This document shows positions 1 to 10,461 of a stretch of DNA of 64,000 bases, piece after piece. This DNA comes from Sandaracinus amylolyticus (GTDB lineage Bacteria > Myxococcota_A > Polyangia > Polyangiales > Sandaracinaceae). The notes beneath the pieces are model-generated. The model ran no database searches, was not told the origin of the DNA, and saw only the letters and a program-made list of their open reading frames with translations. Numbering within the stretch: the first letter of the stretch is position 1; each line of letters opens with the position of its first letter. The stretch spans positions 9,486,001 to 9,550,000 of the forward strand of contig NZ_CP070225.1 in the NCBI RefSeq assembly GCF_021631985.1, written 5' to 3'. Made by a program: the position numbers and the translations under genes.

Positions 1-191
1 TCGCCCGAGCTGGTCCACACGCCGACGTGGAACCGCTCGAGCACGTGCTCGAGGAACGTGCGCACCCCCGGCCGCTCGTACACGTGATACCCGAAGAGCA
101 CGTGATCGGCGGGCCGCTCGAGCGCGTCCTCGCGCGCATGCACGAGCGTCTCGTCGAGATCGAGCACGAGCAGCTTCTCGAAGCGCGGCAC
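1..191 (-). CDS. FCP1/SCP-like HAD phosphatase, N-terminal part (cut by window edge)
   Basis: The reverse strand reads from a GTG at 191 into a frame that stays open to the window edge. It contains DLDETLVH near residue 10, the DxDxT phosphatase signature of NLI-interacting-factor/FCP1-type HAD enzymes. About 35 residues later come YERPGVRTFLE and VGVWTSSG, which match the second conserved block of that family. In eukaryotes these enzymes dephosphorylate Ser residues; bacterial substrates are mostly unknown. The start lies 16 nt after the stop of the upstream HEAT-repeat gene, so the two are probably co-transcribed. Only about 63 codons are visible. GTG was chosen because it directly precedes the conserved core. 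Confidence 0.75.
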   Translation of the reverse strand, partial: MPRFEKLLVLDLDETLVHAREDALERPADHVLFGYHVYERPGVRTFLEHVLERFHVGVWTSSG

Positions 192-207
192 GCTCCGAGG
201 ATGGCGC

Positions 208-1845
208 TCACCCCTCGCCTGCGCTCGCGAGCCCGAGCTTGTTCTTCGCGGCCTTGCCGATCTTCGTGCGACCGGCCTGCTTCATCACGTGCGTGAGCAG
301 CTCTTCGCCGAGCGGATGGCCCGCCTCGGCGAAGTGGAAGCCGGCGTAGTAGAGGTGCTCCAGCTCGAGCGCCTTGTCCTTCTTGAGCGCCGCGCCGACG
401 TCGAAGCCGCGATCCGCGAGCGCCTCGAGCTGGGTGAGCCCCTCGTCGCCGCTGCGCATCGCGGGGCGGGTGTCGAGGTGCGAGGCGCGCAGCGCGAGCG
501 AGGCGAGCGCGTAACGATCGTCGTCGCTCGCGTGCTCGGTGCGCGCCAGGAGACCGAGCGCGATGCGCAGCTCGCTCTCCTTGTTCCTGCTGCGCTTGAG
601 CTTCGCGACCAGCTCGCGCAGCCCCTCGGCGAACGACTTGCTGTCGGCGTCGCGCGCGACGTCGGCGTGGGCCTGCCATCCCTCGCCGCTCGAGAGCCGC
701 GCCAGCGCCGCCTCGACCAGCTTCTTGCGCGCCGCGGGCGGCAGCTTCTTGGTGTGGGGGCGCAGCGCGTAGCGCAGGGTGTTCGCGCGATCGGCGTCGG
801 TCTCCGCCGCGAGCGCGGTCGCGAGCGCGGGGCCCGCGTCGTCGCGCGTCTCGAGCGCCTTTGCCGCGAGCTCGCCGCGTCGTCGATCCGCCTTCGCGAC
901 CACCTCGACCAGCGCCTTCGTCACCTCGCCGCCGGGCTGCCTCGAGAGCTTCTCGATCGCGATGCGCGCGCGCTCGGGATCGGGGTGCGCCGCGAGCCGC
1001 GCGATGCGTCCCGCGTGCTTCGCGGGCAGCTCCACCGCGGCGAGCCCCATGATCGCCGCCTGCGCGAGCATGCGATCGTCGGCCTCCGCGGCGTCGACCA
1101 TCGCGTCGATCACGTCGGCGGTGCGCGCCTCGTCCTTCGCGATCACGTACCGCAGCGCGATCAGCGCTTCCTGCCGCACCGCGAACGGCGCGCGGGGATC
1201 GCGCGCGTACTCGAGCAGGATCTCGGTGCCCTCGTCGCGCTCGAGGTAGCCGAGGATCTTCACCGCGGTCGCGATCGGGATCGGCGAGACCGGCGGGCTC
1301 TTCTTCATCTTCTCGAGGATGCGCGTGACCTCGGAGAGCCACATGCGCCGCGTCTTCGCGTCGGCGTCCTTGATGCGCGGCCGCACCTGCAGGGCGACGG
1401 CGCGCGCGACCTCGGGATCGGCGGCCTCGAGGTTCGCGAGCAGCGTGTTCACCGCGTCCTTGCGATCGCCGAAGCGCGCGAGGATCGCATCGAGCGCCTT
1501 GCGCTCTTCGCCCTGCGCGGTGGGCACCCGCGCCTTCACCTGCTCGACGACCTCCTCGCCGCACGCGACGATCGCGTCGATCGCGAGGCGCCGCACGTCG
1601 GGATCGCGCGCGCCGGCGAGCGGCAACATCGCGGGCAGCGCGCGCGGCGCGCCGATGCGGGCGAGCGCCTCGAGGGCAGGGCGCTGCAGCGGCGGCGCGC
1701 CGGTCTCGAGCATCGCGACGAGCCCTTTGATCACCTCGGGCCCGCGCGCCTTCAGCTCACCGAGCACGATCGCCGCGGCGATGCGGCGCTCCGGCGCTTC
1801 GTGCGTGAGCAGCTGAGCGATCTCGTCGATCGGCGACTTGGCCAT
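208..1845 (-). CDS. HEAT-repeat protein
   Basis: A 545-residue, Ala/Leu/Arg/Glu-rich, apparently all-helical soluble protein. Repeating units such as RRIAAAIVLGELKARGPEVI and VRRLAIDAIVACGEE fit HEAT/PBS-lyase-type repeats across most of the length. There is no signal peptide or membrane segment, so a cytoplasmic protein-binding scaffold is the likely role. ATG at 1845 is preferred over upstream codons because they would run into the divergent glycosyltransferase gene. The FCP1-like phosphatase follows directly, hinting at a scaffold-phosphatase pair, but this is only context. No enzymatic motif was seen. Confidence 0.8.
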   Translation of the reverse strand: MAKSPIDEIAQLLTHEAPERRIAAAIVLGELKARGPEVIKGLVAMLETGAPPLQRPALEALARIGAPRALPAMLPLAGARDPDVRRLAIDAIVACGEEVVEQVKARVPTAQGEERKALDAILARFGDRKDAVNTLLANLEAADPEVARAVALQVRPRIKDADAKTRRMWLSEVTRILEKMKKSPPVSPIPIATAVKILGYLERDEGTEILLEYARDPRAPFAVRQEALIALRYVIAKDEARTADVIDAMVDAAEADDRMLAQAAIMGLAAVELPAKHAGRIARLAAHPDPERARIAIEKLSRQPGGEVTKALVEVVAKADRRRGELAAKALETRDDAGPALATALAAETDADRANTLRYALRPHTKKLPPAARKKLVEAALARLSSGEGWQAHADVARDADSKSFAEGLRELVAKLKRSRNKESELRIALGLLARTEHASDDDRYALASLALRASHLDTRPAMRSGDEGLTQLEALADRGFDVGAALKKDKALELEHLYYAGFHFAEAGHPLGEELLTHVMKQAGRTKIGKAAKNKLGLASAGEG

Positions 1846-1886
1846 GCGAAGAGGATACGCCGTTGCTCCGAGCGGAGAGCACGAGC

Positions 1887-4022
1887 ATGCTCGCGCGCCG
1901 GTCGATGCTGGATCTCGCGAGCACACGCGCACGCTGGGCGCTCCGGGGCGTCGTGATCGCGTCGGTCCTCGTCGCGGTGGCGCTGCTCGTCGATGCGATC
2001 ACACCGGCGCGCGGTCGCGGGCTCGTGCAGCGCACGTGGCGTCCTCGCGGCGAGGTCTGCGCAGAGCCGCCCGGCGATGCATCGCGCGAGGTGGTGCGCG
2101 ACGCGGTGGTGCTCCCGCGCGAGCGCGCGCGGCGGTGCATCACGTGGAGCGCGGCGTTCGTCACGCGCTTCCGCACCCCGGTGCGCTTCGAGATCGAGAC
2201 GAACCGCGCATTCGTGCTGCGCGTCGAAGGCGACGAGGTGCTGCGCGCGCCCGATGGCGCGATCGAGGTGCACGCGCACGAGATCGATCTCGCGCGCGGC
2301 GCGCACCCGATCGAGCTCGCGCTCGCCGCGCCCACCGGGCCGGGGTCGTACCTCCGGGTGCGCACGCTCCTGATGAACGGCGCGCGTCCCTGGGGCTCGC
2401 GTCCCGTCGATCTCGACGAGTGGCACGTCTCGGCGTCGAGCGATCCCGGGCCCCGCACCGCCGCGCGCACGATCGCGTTCGCGCTCGCGCTGATCGTCGC
2501 GCTCTCCGGGCTCGTGATCGCGCGGCGGCGATCGATCCCGACCTGGCTCTCCGACGCGCTGATCGTCTTCGTCCTCACGAGCCTGTACTTCGTCCCTCGC
2601 GCGCTCTCCGCGGGGTTCTCGATCGACGAGCTCGCGTACGTGAAGGCCGGCGAGAACTACGTCGCGAACCTCCTCGCGGGCGACTTCGAGACCGCGGCGT
2701 GGCGCTGGAACATGGAGCACCCGCCGGTCGCGAAGTGGGTGTACGGCTGGGGCGCGCTGCTCGGTGGATGGAGCGGCGCGCGCGCGACCGCCGCTCTCTG
2801 TGGCGCGCTCGCGGTCGCGCTGATCGCGATCGCAGGACGCGTCCTCGTCTCGCGCCGCGTCGGCCTGCTCGCGGCCGCGCTGCTCGTGTGCACGCCGCAC
2901 TACGCGGGGCTGATGCGCACCTGCACGCTCGAGGCGGTCACGTGCCTGGTCTGGGCCGCGCTGCTCGTCGTGCTCGCGCTCTGGGTGCGCGACGCGGGCA
3001 TCGGCGATCACGTCGCGCGTCGCGCCCACCAGCCGCGCGAGCGCGTGCTGCGTGCGCTCGCGGGCGCGCTGCCGATCGTCGGCACGTTCGCGCGCGCGAC
3101 CTCGGTGTGGTCGGGCCCGCTCTCGCTGCTCGCGGCGTGTTTGGTGTCGCGCCGTCGCGGCCAGGGCGGGCTGTGGATCCCCTGGGAGATGATCGCGGGC
3201 GGCCTGCTCGCGGTGCTGATCGTCTACGCGGGATGGCCCTGGCTCTGGCCCGATCCGCGCGAGCAATTCGGGCACGCGGTGCGGCACTTCACCGACTATC
3301 TGCCGCTCGAGTGGTACCGCGGGCATCTCCATCACCCGGGCCGCGGCTACTTCACCCACGCGTTCCTCGCGACCACCCCCGAGCTCCATCTGATCGCGGG
3401 CGCGCTCGGCGCGATCGTGCTCGCGCGACGCTCGCCCTCGTCGGCGCTGCTCGTCGTCGCGGCGTTCCTCCTGCCCTTCGCGCAGAGCCTCTCGCACGTG
3501 CGCCAGGACCTCTCGCGCTACGTGATCACCGCGTGGCTCGGCCTCGCGCTGCTCGCCGCGATCGGCACCGACGCGCTCGGCGTGCTGCTCGCGAAGCGGA
3601 ACGAGCGCGCGCGTCTCGTGCCCGCGCTCGTCGTGATCTTCGTCGCGACGTTCGGCCTGCTTCGCGCCGAGCCCCATCCCCGCACCTACTTCGCGCCGTG
3701 GACCGGCGGTGCGCCGCACGTCGCGGAAACGCGCGCGTTCGAGATCGCCGACTGGTGCGAGGGCCTCGAGGACGCGACCGCGCACGTGAACGCGCACGCC
3801 GGGCAGGGCGAGCGCGTCGAGTACCGCACGAGCTGTCGCGACCTCCACGATCCGCTGCGCGACGATCTGATCGAGCATCGCGGCGCGGGCGCGCAGTGGG
3901 TGATCTCGCAGCGCTTCGCCTACGAGCTCGACCAGCACGAGCCCGCGCTCGCGTCGTGCACGATCGCGCACGACACCGTGTCCTCCGGTGTCGTCGTCGC
4001 GCGCGTCTGGGACTGCCGCTGA
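1887..4022 (+). CDS. GT39/PMT-like membrane glycosyltransferase
   Basis: A 711-residue protein with an N-terminal signal-anchor, a periplasmic domain of about 160 residues, then some ten hydrophobic segments. The block SIDELAYVKAGENYV followed by MEHPPVAKWVYG matches the acidic loop and HPP motif of the ArnT/PMT (GT39, PMT_2) superfamily, which transfers sugars from polyprenyl-phosphate donors on the outer face of the inner membrane. ATG 1887 has GGAGAG seven bases upstream, whereas TTG 1863 has no ribosome site. It is divergent from the HEAT gene with 41 bp between starts. The acceptor (lipid, protein or polysaccharide) cannot be told. The N-terminal periplasmic domain before the first PMT block is unusual for ArnT. 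Confidence 0.8.
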   Translation: MLARRSMLDLASTRARWALRGVVIASVLVAVALLVDAITPARGRGLVQRTWRPRGEVCAEPPGDASREVVRDAVVLPRERARRCITWSAAFVTRFRTPVRFEIETNRAFVLRVEGDEVLRAPDGAIEVHAHEIDLARGAHPIELALAAPTGPGSYLRVRTLLMNGARPWGSRPVDLDEWHVSASSDPGPRTAARTIAFALALIVALSGLVIARRRSIPTWLSDALIVFVLTSLYFVPRALSAGFSIDELAYVKAGENYVANLLAGDFETAAWRWNMEHPPVAKWVYGWGALLGGWSGARATAALCGALAVALIAIAGRVLVSRRVGLLAAALLVCTPHYAGLMRTCTLEAVTCLVWAALLVVLALWVRDAGIGDHVARRAHQPRERVLRALAGALPIVGTFARATSVWSGPLSLLAACLVSRRRGQGGLWIPWEMIAGGLLAVLIVYAGWPWLWPDPREQFGHAVRHFTDYLPLEWYRGHLHHPGRGYFTHAFLATTPELHLIAGALGAIVLARRSPSSALLVVAAFLLPFAQSLSHVRQDLSRYVITAWLGLALLAAIGTDALGVLLAKRNERARLVPALVVIFVATFGLLRAEPHPRTYFAPWTGGAPHVAETRAFEIADWCEGLEDATAHVNAHAGQGERVEYRTSCRDLHDPLRDDLIEHRGAGAQWVISQRFAYELDQHEPALASCTIAHDTVSSGVVVARVWDCR

Positions 4023-5420
4023 TCAGCGCACTTCGGTCGGCGCGCCGGTGGTGGCCGGCGTCGTCGTCCCGGTGATCTCGCGCGGCGGGGTGGGGGGCGG
4101 CGTCGCGGCCTGCTGCGCGCGTCGCTGCGCCTCGAGCGCGACTCGCTCGCGCGCCGCGAGCTCGTCGGTCCAGATCTGCGCGACCGTCGTCTCCTCGCGC
4201 ACGCGCTCGCCCTCCATGCGCCCGCGGATCGTCACCCGCCCTTCGCCCGCGAAGCGCACCGCGACGCTCTCGACGCGCTCTTCCTCACCACCGTGGCTCT
4301 CCTCGCGCGTGACGATGTCGGCGCAGAGCATGTCGGTCGCGCCCTCGGGCACGCCGCAGATCGAGAGCTCGCCGTGGGTGCCGTAGGTGTCGCTCGACTC
4401 GTAGTCCTCGTCGTCGTCGGCCTCCATGTACCACTCGTCCTCGACCATCACGAGGACCTCGGGCTCCCCGCCCGGCTGCACGTCCTGGAAGCGCACCTCG
4501 ATCGTGACCGTCGAGTCCATCCCTTCGACCGAGTACACCGGCCCCCGCGTGATCCAGCTCTGCCCGTCGAACGTGAGCAGCTCGTACGAGGTCTCGCCGC
4601 GATCGTCCCAGGCCTGCTCGGGCGTGCCCGCGTCGTCGTAGTCGCCGATCGAGATCACCGCGGCCTGACGTCGCTCGCGGCCGCGCGCGACCGCCTCGAC
4701 GTGCACCGCGCAGCTGCCCTCGGTCGAGTCCTCGCCGATCGTGTCCGAGCCCTGCTCGACCGGCGCGCCGCACGCCTCGTTCTCCCGCCCGGTCGCGTAG
4801 GTCCAGAGCGTCGCGGGCACGGTCTCGGGTCGCTCACCGCGCCGTCCGAGCTCGGTCGCGACGTCGTTCCATCGCCCGCGCACCGCCTCGTTCTCGCGAT
4901 ACCAGAGCGAGCGCTCGTAGTCGCTCAGCGCGCCCGTGAGCCCGGTGCGCGTCCCCTCCGCGTCGGTCAGCGCGCGCGCCCGCGCCTCCGCGATCCGACC
5001 GCGGTTGTACAGGCACGCGCCGAGCGTGTTGCGCTTCGCCGCGTCGGCGAGACGGAAGTCGTTCTCGAGCGTCGAGACGCCGCGCCGCGTCTCCGCGTCC
5101 GCGCCGTCGAGGTTGCCCACGTCGAAGTAGAGCCACCCGAGCTCGCAGCGCGCCTGCGCGTCGTTGGGGTCGGCCTGGATGCGCGCGCGCAGCGGATCGG
5201 CCTGCGCCGCGGCGGGCTCGGGTGGCGGCGTCGGAGGCGGCGTGGTCGCGGCGGGCTCGGTCGTCGCGGCCGGCTCGCTCGTCGCGGGCGTCGTCGGTGG
5301 AGGTGTCGTCGGATGCGTGGCGGCCGGCCGGGTCGGTGTGGGCGGCGCCTCGCTCCCACCGCTGCACGCACCGAGTCCCATCGCGATCGTGACCAGGATC
5401 GTCCGCGTCGTCGCCTTCAC
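4023..5420 (-). CDS. Lipoprotein with Pro/Thr-rich linker and TPR-like region
   Basis: A 465-residue predicted lipoprotein: a signal peptide ends in the lipobox LGAC, followed by a Thr/Pro-rich linker of about 55 residues. A TPR-like stretch follows (DPNDAQARCELGWLYFDVGN and the region after it). The middle part has Asp/Glu-rich sequence and several Cys (CGAPVEQ, GSCAVHV, SICGVPE, DMLCADI). The C-terminal tail is again Pro/Thr rich. GTG 5420 is chosen because a strong purine-rich Shine-Dalgarno (GGAGGGGG) lies just upstream. The gene is divergent from the FHA regulator with 108 bp between starts. The function is unknown; an outer-membrane or periplasmic location is inferred from the lipobox. 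Confidence 0.75.
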   Translation of the reverse strand: MKATTRTILVTIAMGLGACSGGSEAPPTPTRPAATHPTTPPPTTPATSEPAATTEPAATTPPPTPPPEPAAAQADPLRARIQADPNDAQARCELGWLYFDVGNLDGADAETRRGVSTLENDFRLADAAKRNTLGACLYNRGRIAEARARALTDAEGTRTGLTGALSDYERSLWYRENEAVRGRWNDVATELGRRGERPETVPATLWTYATGRENEACGAPVEQGSDTIGEDSTEGSCAVHVEAVARGRERRQAAVISIGDYDDAGTPEQAWDDRGETSYELLTFDGQSWITRGPVYSVEGMDSTVTIEVRFQDVQPGGEPEVLVMVEDEWYMEADDDEDYESSDTYGTHGELSICGVPEGATDMLCADIVTREESHGGEEERVESVAVRFAGEGRVTIRGRMEGERVREETTVAQIWTDELAARERVALEAQRRAQQAATPPPTPPREITGTTTPATTGAPTEVR

Positions 5421-5528
5421 GCTCCCCCTCCCGGCGCCCGAGGATACCGATCGGCGCGCACGCATGACACGTACGCTCGGCATCGCGATTCCGCGCCTCG
5501 CTCGCGCATCCGGAGTAGACTGGTCCCG

Positions 5529-7354
<1,826 letters not shown>

Positions 7355-7355
<1 letters not shown>

Positions 7356-7401
7356 TCACGGGAGCCGTGATGACGCATCGCGTCGATCCCATCACGGGAT
7401 C
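7355..7401 (+). promoter_or_regulatory. Two small hairpins between regulator and lipoprotein genes
   Basis: ATCACGG/CCGTGAT with a 3-nt loop (7355-7371) and GATCCC/GGGATC with a 5-nt loop (7385-7401) lie between the regulator stop and the GGAGG ribosome site of the next gene. There is no T-tract. They could damp read-through or translation; the function is inference only. Confidence 0.35.
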
Positions 7402-7416
7402 GGAGGTCTGACATCG

Positions 7417-8058
7417 ATGTCGTGGGCGGCTCGGGCAACGTTCGACGCGATCGCGCGAATTGCCGGGCGATCCGTGGGCACCGTGGCACGCGCAGCGCGT
7501 GGCACTCGCGCTGCATTCGCGTGCGCAGGAATGGTCGCGTCCGGTGCGCTGATGGTGACGCTCCCGGGCTGCCTGACGCAGAACGTGCAGTACGACGTCC
7601 CGCAGAACTACCCGCCCTCGATCGAGTCCGCGGACACCGCGCTGTTCCCGCTGAACAGCCTCATCCAGTTCCCGAGCGAGCTGGAGGTCGAGGCCGACGG
7701 GGGCACGACGACGCTGGAGCGGATCCCGCTGCGCATCGACGTGCGCGACCCCAACGTCGAGCAGCGTCTCGAGTACCGGCTCTACATCGACTTCGACTCG
7801 GAGGCGCCGATGCTCACCGGGAACGCGCCGATCCCGCCGAACCCGCCGAGCCTGCGTCGCGAGCTCGAGATCTTCGTGCCCCGGACGTTCCTCGAGCCCG
7901 AGGGCTGCCACCGGATCGAGGTCGTGGTGTCGAGCGCGTTCGCCGGCCCGATCGGCCGCGCGCCGCAGACCCAGGGAGACGTCGCGACCGCGACGTGGTG
8001 GGTCGTCTCGGACACCGACGGCATCAACGGCGTCGACGCGACGGTGTGCCGATGGTGA
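7417..8058 (+). CDS. Predicted lipoprotein, unknown function
   Basis: A 213-residue protein. A long N-terminal region ends in a hydrophobic stretch and lipobox LPGC near residue 51, so the working signal peptide may start at an internal Met around residue 39. ATG 7417 has GGAGG about ten bases upstream. The mature part is acidic and beta-rich and ends DATVCRW. It overlaps the next gene by 7 nt, which implies translational coupling and a shared job, possibly at the outer membrane. No family was recognised. Confidence 0.7.
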   Translation: MSWAARATFDAIARIAGRSVGTVARAARGTRAAFACAGMVASGALMVTLPGCLTQNVQYDVPQNYPPSIESADTALFPLNSLIQFPSELEVEADGGTTTLERIPLRIDVRDPNVEQRLEYRLYIDFDSEAPMLTGNAPIPPNPPSLRRELEIFVPRTFLEPEGCHRIEVVVSSAFAGPIGRAPQTQGDVATATWWVVSDTDGINGVDATVCRW

Positions 8059-9779
8059 GCCGCGCGCACCTCGCACTGCTCCTCGCGGGCGCGCTCTCGG
8101 GCTGCACGCTGACGATCGATTCGCCGCGCACGCCGCCGACGAATTCCTGCGGCGAGGACGCGGACTGCGACACGTCGCGCTGCGATCGCGAGATGGGCAT
8201 CTGCGTCGCCGACACGACCGCGCCCTACGCGTTCAACGTCCAGATGGTGCTGCCGGCGTCGATCGACGAAGGGCGTCCCGCGCTCGTCACCTCGAGCGGC
8301 TCGTTCGCCGCGAGCGGCGCCGACGCGAGCATCCAGATCGCGGTGCGCGCGCCGGTGCCGGTCACCGGCTGGGTGCGCGAGGGCGGCACGCGGCCGGTCG
8401 AGGCCGACGTCGTGTTCTCGCCGCGCACGACCGTGGTCGTGCCGGTCGCGCCGCGGGTGACGGTCACCACGCCCGGCGTCGAGACCGCGGGCATCGTGCC
8501 GATGCGGGCCCACGAGTTCGCGACGCAGCTCGTGCCCGGCCTCGTCTACGACGTGGAGGTCCGGCCGCGCGGTGAGGACGCGCGCCGCCTCGCGCCGACG
8601 CGCGCGGTGCTCGATCTGATGGGCGGCCAGCGATACGACGTGACGCTGCGCCCGAACGAGGAGCACTTCCGGCTCGCGGGCACGCTCGTCGATCTGGTGG
8701 GCACCGGGCACGACGGCCTCGAGGTGCGTGCGATCGACGAGAGCGGACGTCTCGTCTCGTCGGTCGCGACGACCTCGACGATGGGCGAGGACGAAGGGGT
8801 GTTCGTGCTCTTCGTCGATCCGGCCGCGACCAACTGGCGGCTCGTGGTCTCGGCGCCTCCCGCCTATCAGGAGGCAGCGGCGTTCCCGACGATCACGGTC
8901 GACCCGGCGGTGCTCGTCTACGAAGGCCCGACCGACGACCCGCGGGTGCGCGTGCTGGTTCCGGTGCCCGACCAGACCGGCGCGTGCTTGGCCGGGACGG
9001 TGGAGATGCCGGGCGGCGGCGCGGCGATCGGCGCGACGATCACGCTGCGCTCGCGCGCGCTCGAGGACGAGGAGACCGGGCTGACCGGCACGTTCTCACT
9101 GCAGCTCACGACCTCGGCGGGCGCGTCTCCCGAGGCGCCGATCGGGTGCTCGCTCGCGCCGCTGCCGCCGGGCGGCTTCGAGGCGCGGGTCCTTCCCGGC
9201 GAGTACGACATCGAGATCCGCCCCCTCGAGCCGGAGGTCGGGGTCTACGTCGAGCACCGCCGGATCACCGACGACACGGTCGGCCCGGTGTTCGTGCTCC
9301 CGGAGCGCGCGCAGCTGAGCGGCATCCTCCAGCGCTCGGCCGGCGAGCCGGTCTTCGACGCGCGCGTGCGCGCGGTCCCGCTCAATGCGCCGCTGCCGGG
9401 CCCGCGCACCGACGAGGCCTCGCTGCTCAACCGGGCGAACGAGACGATCACGGATCCGCTCGGCAACTTCCGACTGCTGCTCGACGTCGGGGTCTACGAC
9501 CTGATCGCCGAGCCGCCCGACGGCAGCGGATGGCCGTGGGTGGTGCGCCCGGCGTTCGCGATGGCGGCGCGAGAGTGGACGGAAGTGCTCGACGTCGGGC
9601 ACCCGATCGCGGTTCGTGGGCGCGCGAGCTTCGACGACGGCGCGCTGATCGCGGGCGCCGAGATCACGGCGTACGCGGTGGTCGGCGAGGCGGGGGCCGA
9701 GCGGGCGGTGCCGATCGGGCGCGCGACGAGCGACGCCGAGGGCCGTTTCCTCCTGCTCCTCCCGCCCGAGCTGCGGTGA
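8052..9779 (+). CDS. Lipoprotein with carboxypeptidase-regulatory-like repeats
   Basis: A 575-residue lipoprotein with lipobox LSGC at residue 18 and a Cys-rich start to the mature chain (NSCGEDADCDTSRCDREMGIC), reminiscent of small disulphide modules. The rest is built of several beta-sandwich-like units of about 90-100 residues with phrases such as FRLAGTLVDLVGTGHDGLEV and AQLSGILQRSAGEPVFDARV, resembling carboxypeptidase-regulatory-like or Cna-B-type folds. These usually act as structural or adhesive surface modules. It starts inside the previous gene (ATG overlapping its stop) and ends just before a hairpin. Catalytic residues were not seen. Confidence 0.75.
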   Translation: MVSRAHLALLLAGALSGCTLTIDSPRTPPTNSCGEDADCDTSRCDREMGICVADTTAPYAFNVQMVLPASIDEGRPALVTSSGSFAASGADASIQIAVRAPVPVTGWVREGGTRPVEADVVFSPRTTVVVPVAPRVTVTTPGVETAGIVPMRAHEFATQLVPGLVYDVEVRPRGEDARRLAPTRAVLDLMGGQRYDVTLRPNEEHFRLAGTLVDLVGTGHDGLEVRAIDESGRLVSSVATTSTMGEDEGVFVLFVDPAATNWRLVVSAPPAYQEAAAFPTITVDPAVLVYEGPTDDPRVRVLVPVPDQTGACLAGTVEMPGGGAAIGATITLRSRALEDEETGLTGTFSLQLTTSAGASPEAPIGCSLAPLPPGGFEARVLPGEYDIEIRPLEPEVGVYVEHRRITDDTVGPVFVLPERAQLSGILQRSAGEPVFDARVRAVPLNAPLPGPRTDEASLLNRANETITDPLGNFRLLLDVGVYDLIAEPPDGSGWPWVVRPAFAMAAREWTEVLDVGHPIAVRGRASFDDGALIAGAEITAYAVVGEAGAERAVPIGRATSDAEGRFLLLLPPELR

Positions 9780-9788
9780 GCTTCGGAA

Positions 9789-9806
9789 GGGGTCTTGGAA
9801 GACCCC
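9789..9806 (+). terminator. Hairpin after lipoprotein pair
   Basis: GGGGTCTT-GG-AAGACCCC forms a perfect 8-bp inverted repeat ten bases after the TGA at 9777-9779. It has no T-run, so intrinsic termination is plausible but unproven. From here to 10088 there is no convincing gene; the stretch holds the leader of the MNIO operon. Confidence 0.5.
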
Positions 9807-9958
9807 TCCCCGAACGCTGCGCGCGGGTCCCAGCCCGGCTTGCTCTCGCTCGGCGAAGCCGTGCTCGACCCAGTCACGCGAATGCGGCGGATCGCGGCCA
9901 GATCCGTGGGCGGTTCACGCTGGATACAAACACTGCGAGCGGAAACGGCCGTTCGGCC

Positions 9959-9983
9959 GGAACCTGTTCGCAGCCTCTTGTCA
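9959..9983 (+). promoter_or_regulatory. Possible ECF-type promoter of the MNIO operon
   Basis: GGAACC, 15 bases, then GTCA resembles the GGAAC/GTC pattern of many ECF sigma promoters. It lies about 105 bp before the precursor start and just after the palindrome CGGCCGTTCGGCCG. Some bufferin operons are known to be ECF-controlled. The match is short and could be chance. Confidence 0.25.
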
Positions 9984-10088
9984 GCCGGCGTGTGTTTCGG
10001 CTTAGGATTCGGCCACCGGACCGGGAGCCGGGCCCTGCAAGGCCCCGAGTGCGGCTCGAACCCCAATGGAACCGGGAGATCTGAGACC

Positions 10089-10349
10089 ATGAACAGCAAG
10101 CTGAAGACCTCGCTCGTGGTGGCTGCGTCGGCCCTGCTCGGCCTGAGCGCGTGTGGCGGCGGCAGCGCCCAGAGCTCGGAGTCGACGGGCGAGACCGCCT
10201 CGTCGGGCAGCGAGACCACGACCGAGACGACGACGACCGAGTCGGGCGACGCGACGGGCACCCAGGCGTCGTGCGGCGCGGGTAGCTGCGGTGGCGCGGC
10301 CGAGGGCGAGTCGACCGGCGAGGCGCCGGCCGAGGGCTCGGGGACCTGA
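10089..10349 (+). CDS. Small lipoprotein, candidate MNIO RiPP precursor
   Basis: An 86-residue protein with a signal peptide and lipobox LSAC (lipidated Cys22), a Ser/Thr/Glu-rich low-complexity spacer of about 38 residues, and then the only other cysteines in SCGAGSCGG (Cys62 and Cys67). The DUF692 (MNIO) enzyme and a partner protein follow on the same strand, the layout of bufferin and HvfA-type operons. In those, MNIO enzymes convert Cys in short Gly-flanked motifs to oxazolone/thioamide or related groups that bind copper. The lipobox suggests membrane anchoring instead of a free periplasmic peptide. Function is inferred from context and motif; no sequence identity to a named precursor was established. 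Confidence 0.7.
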   Translation: MNSKLKTSLVVAASALLGLSACGGGSAQSSESTGETASSGSETTTETTTTESGDATGTQASCGAGSCGGAAEGESTGEAPAEGSGT

Positions 10350-10359
10350 TCTCCCTGCG

Positions 10360-10444
10360 CTGCTCTCGTTCATGAGAGCAGGGCGCGCAGACCGCGCGCC
10401 TCGATCGCGAACGAGAGCCGGCGTACAGAGGTGCGCCGGCTCTC
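10360..10444 (+). terminator. Two hairpins between precursor and enzyme genes (attenuator-like)
   Basis: CTGCTCTC/GAGAGCAG (10360-10381, 6-nt loop) and GAGAGCCGGCG/CGCCGGCTCTC (10413-10444, perfect 11-bp stem, 10-nt loop) fill the gap before the ribosome site of the MNIO gene. Neither has a T-run. Partial termination or 3' stabilisation here would give more precursor than enzyme, as is common in RiPP operons. Confidence 0.55.
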
Positions 10445-10461
10445 GCCGTTCCAGGAGCAGG

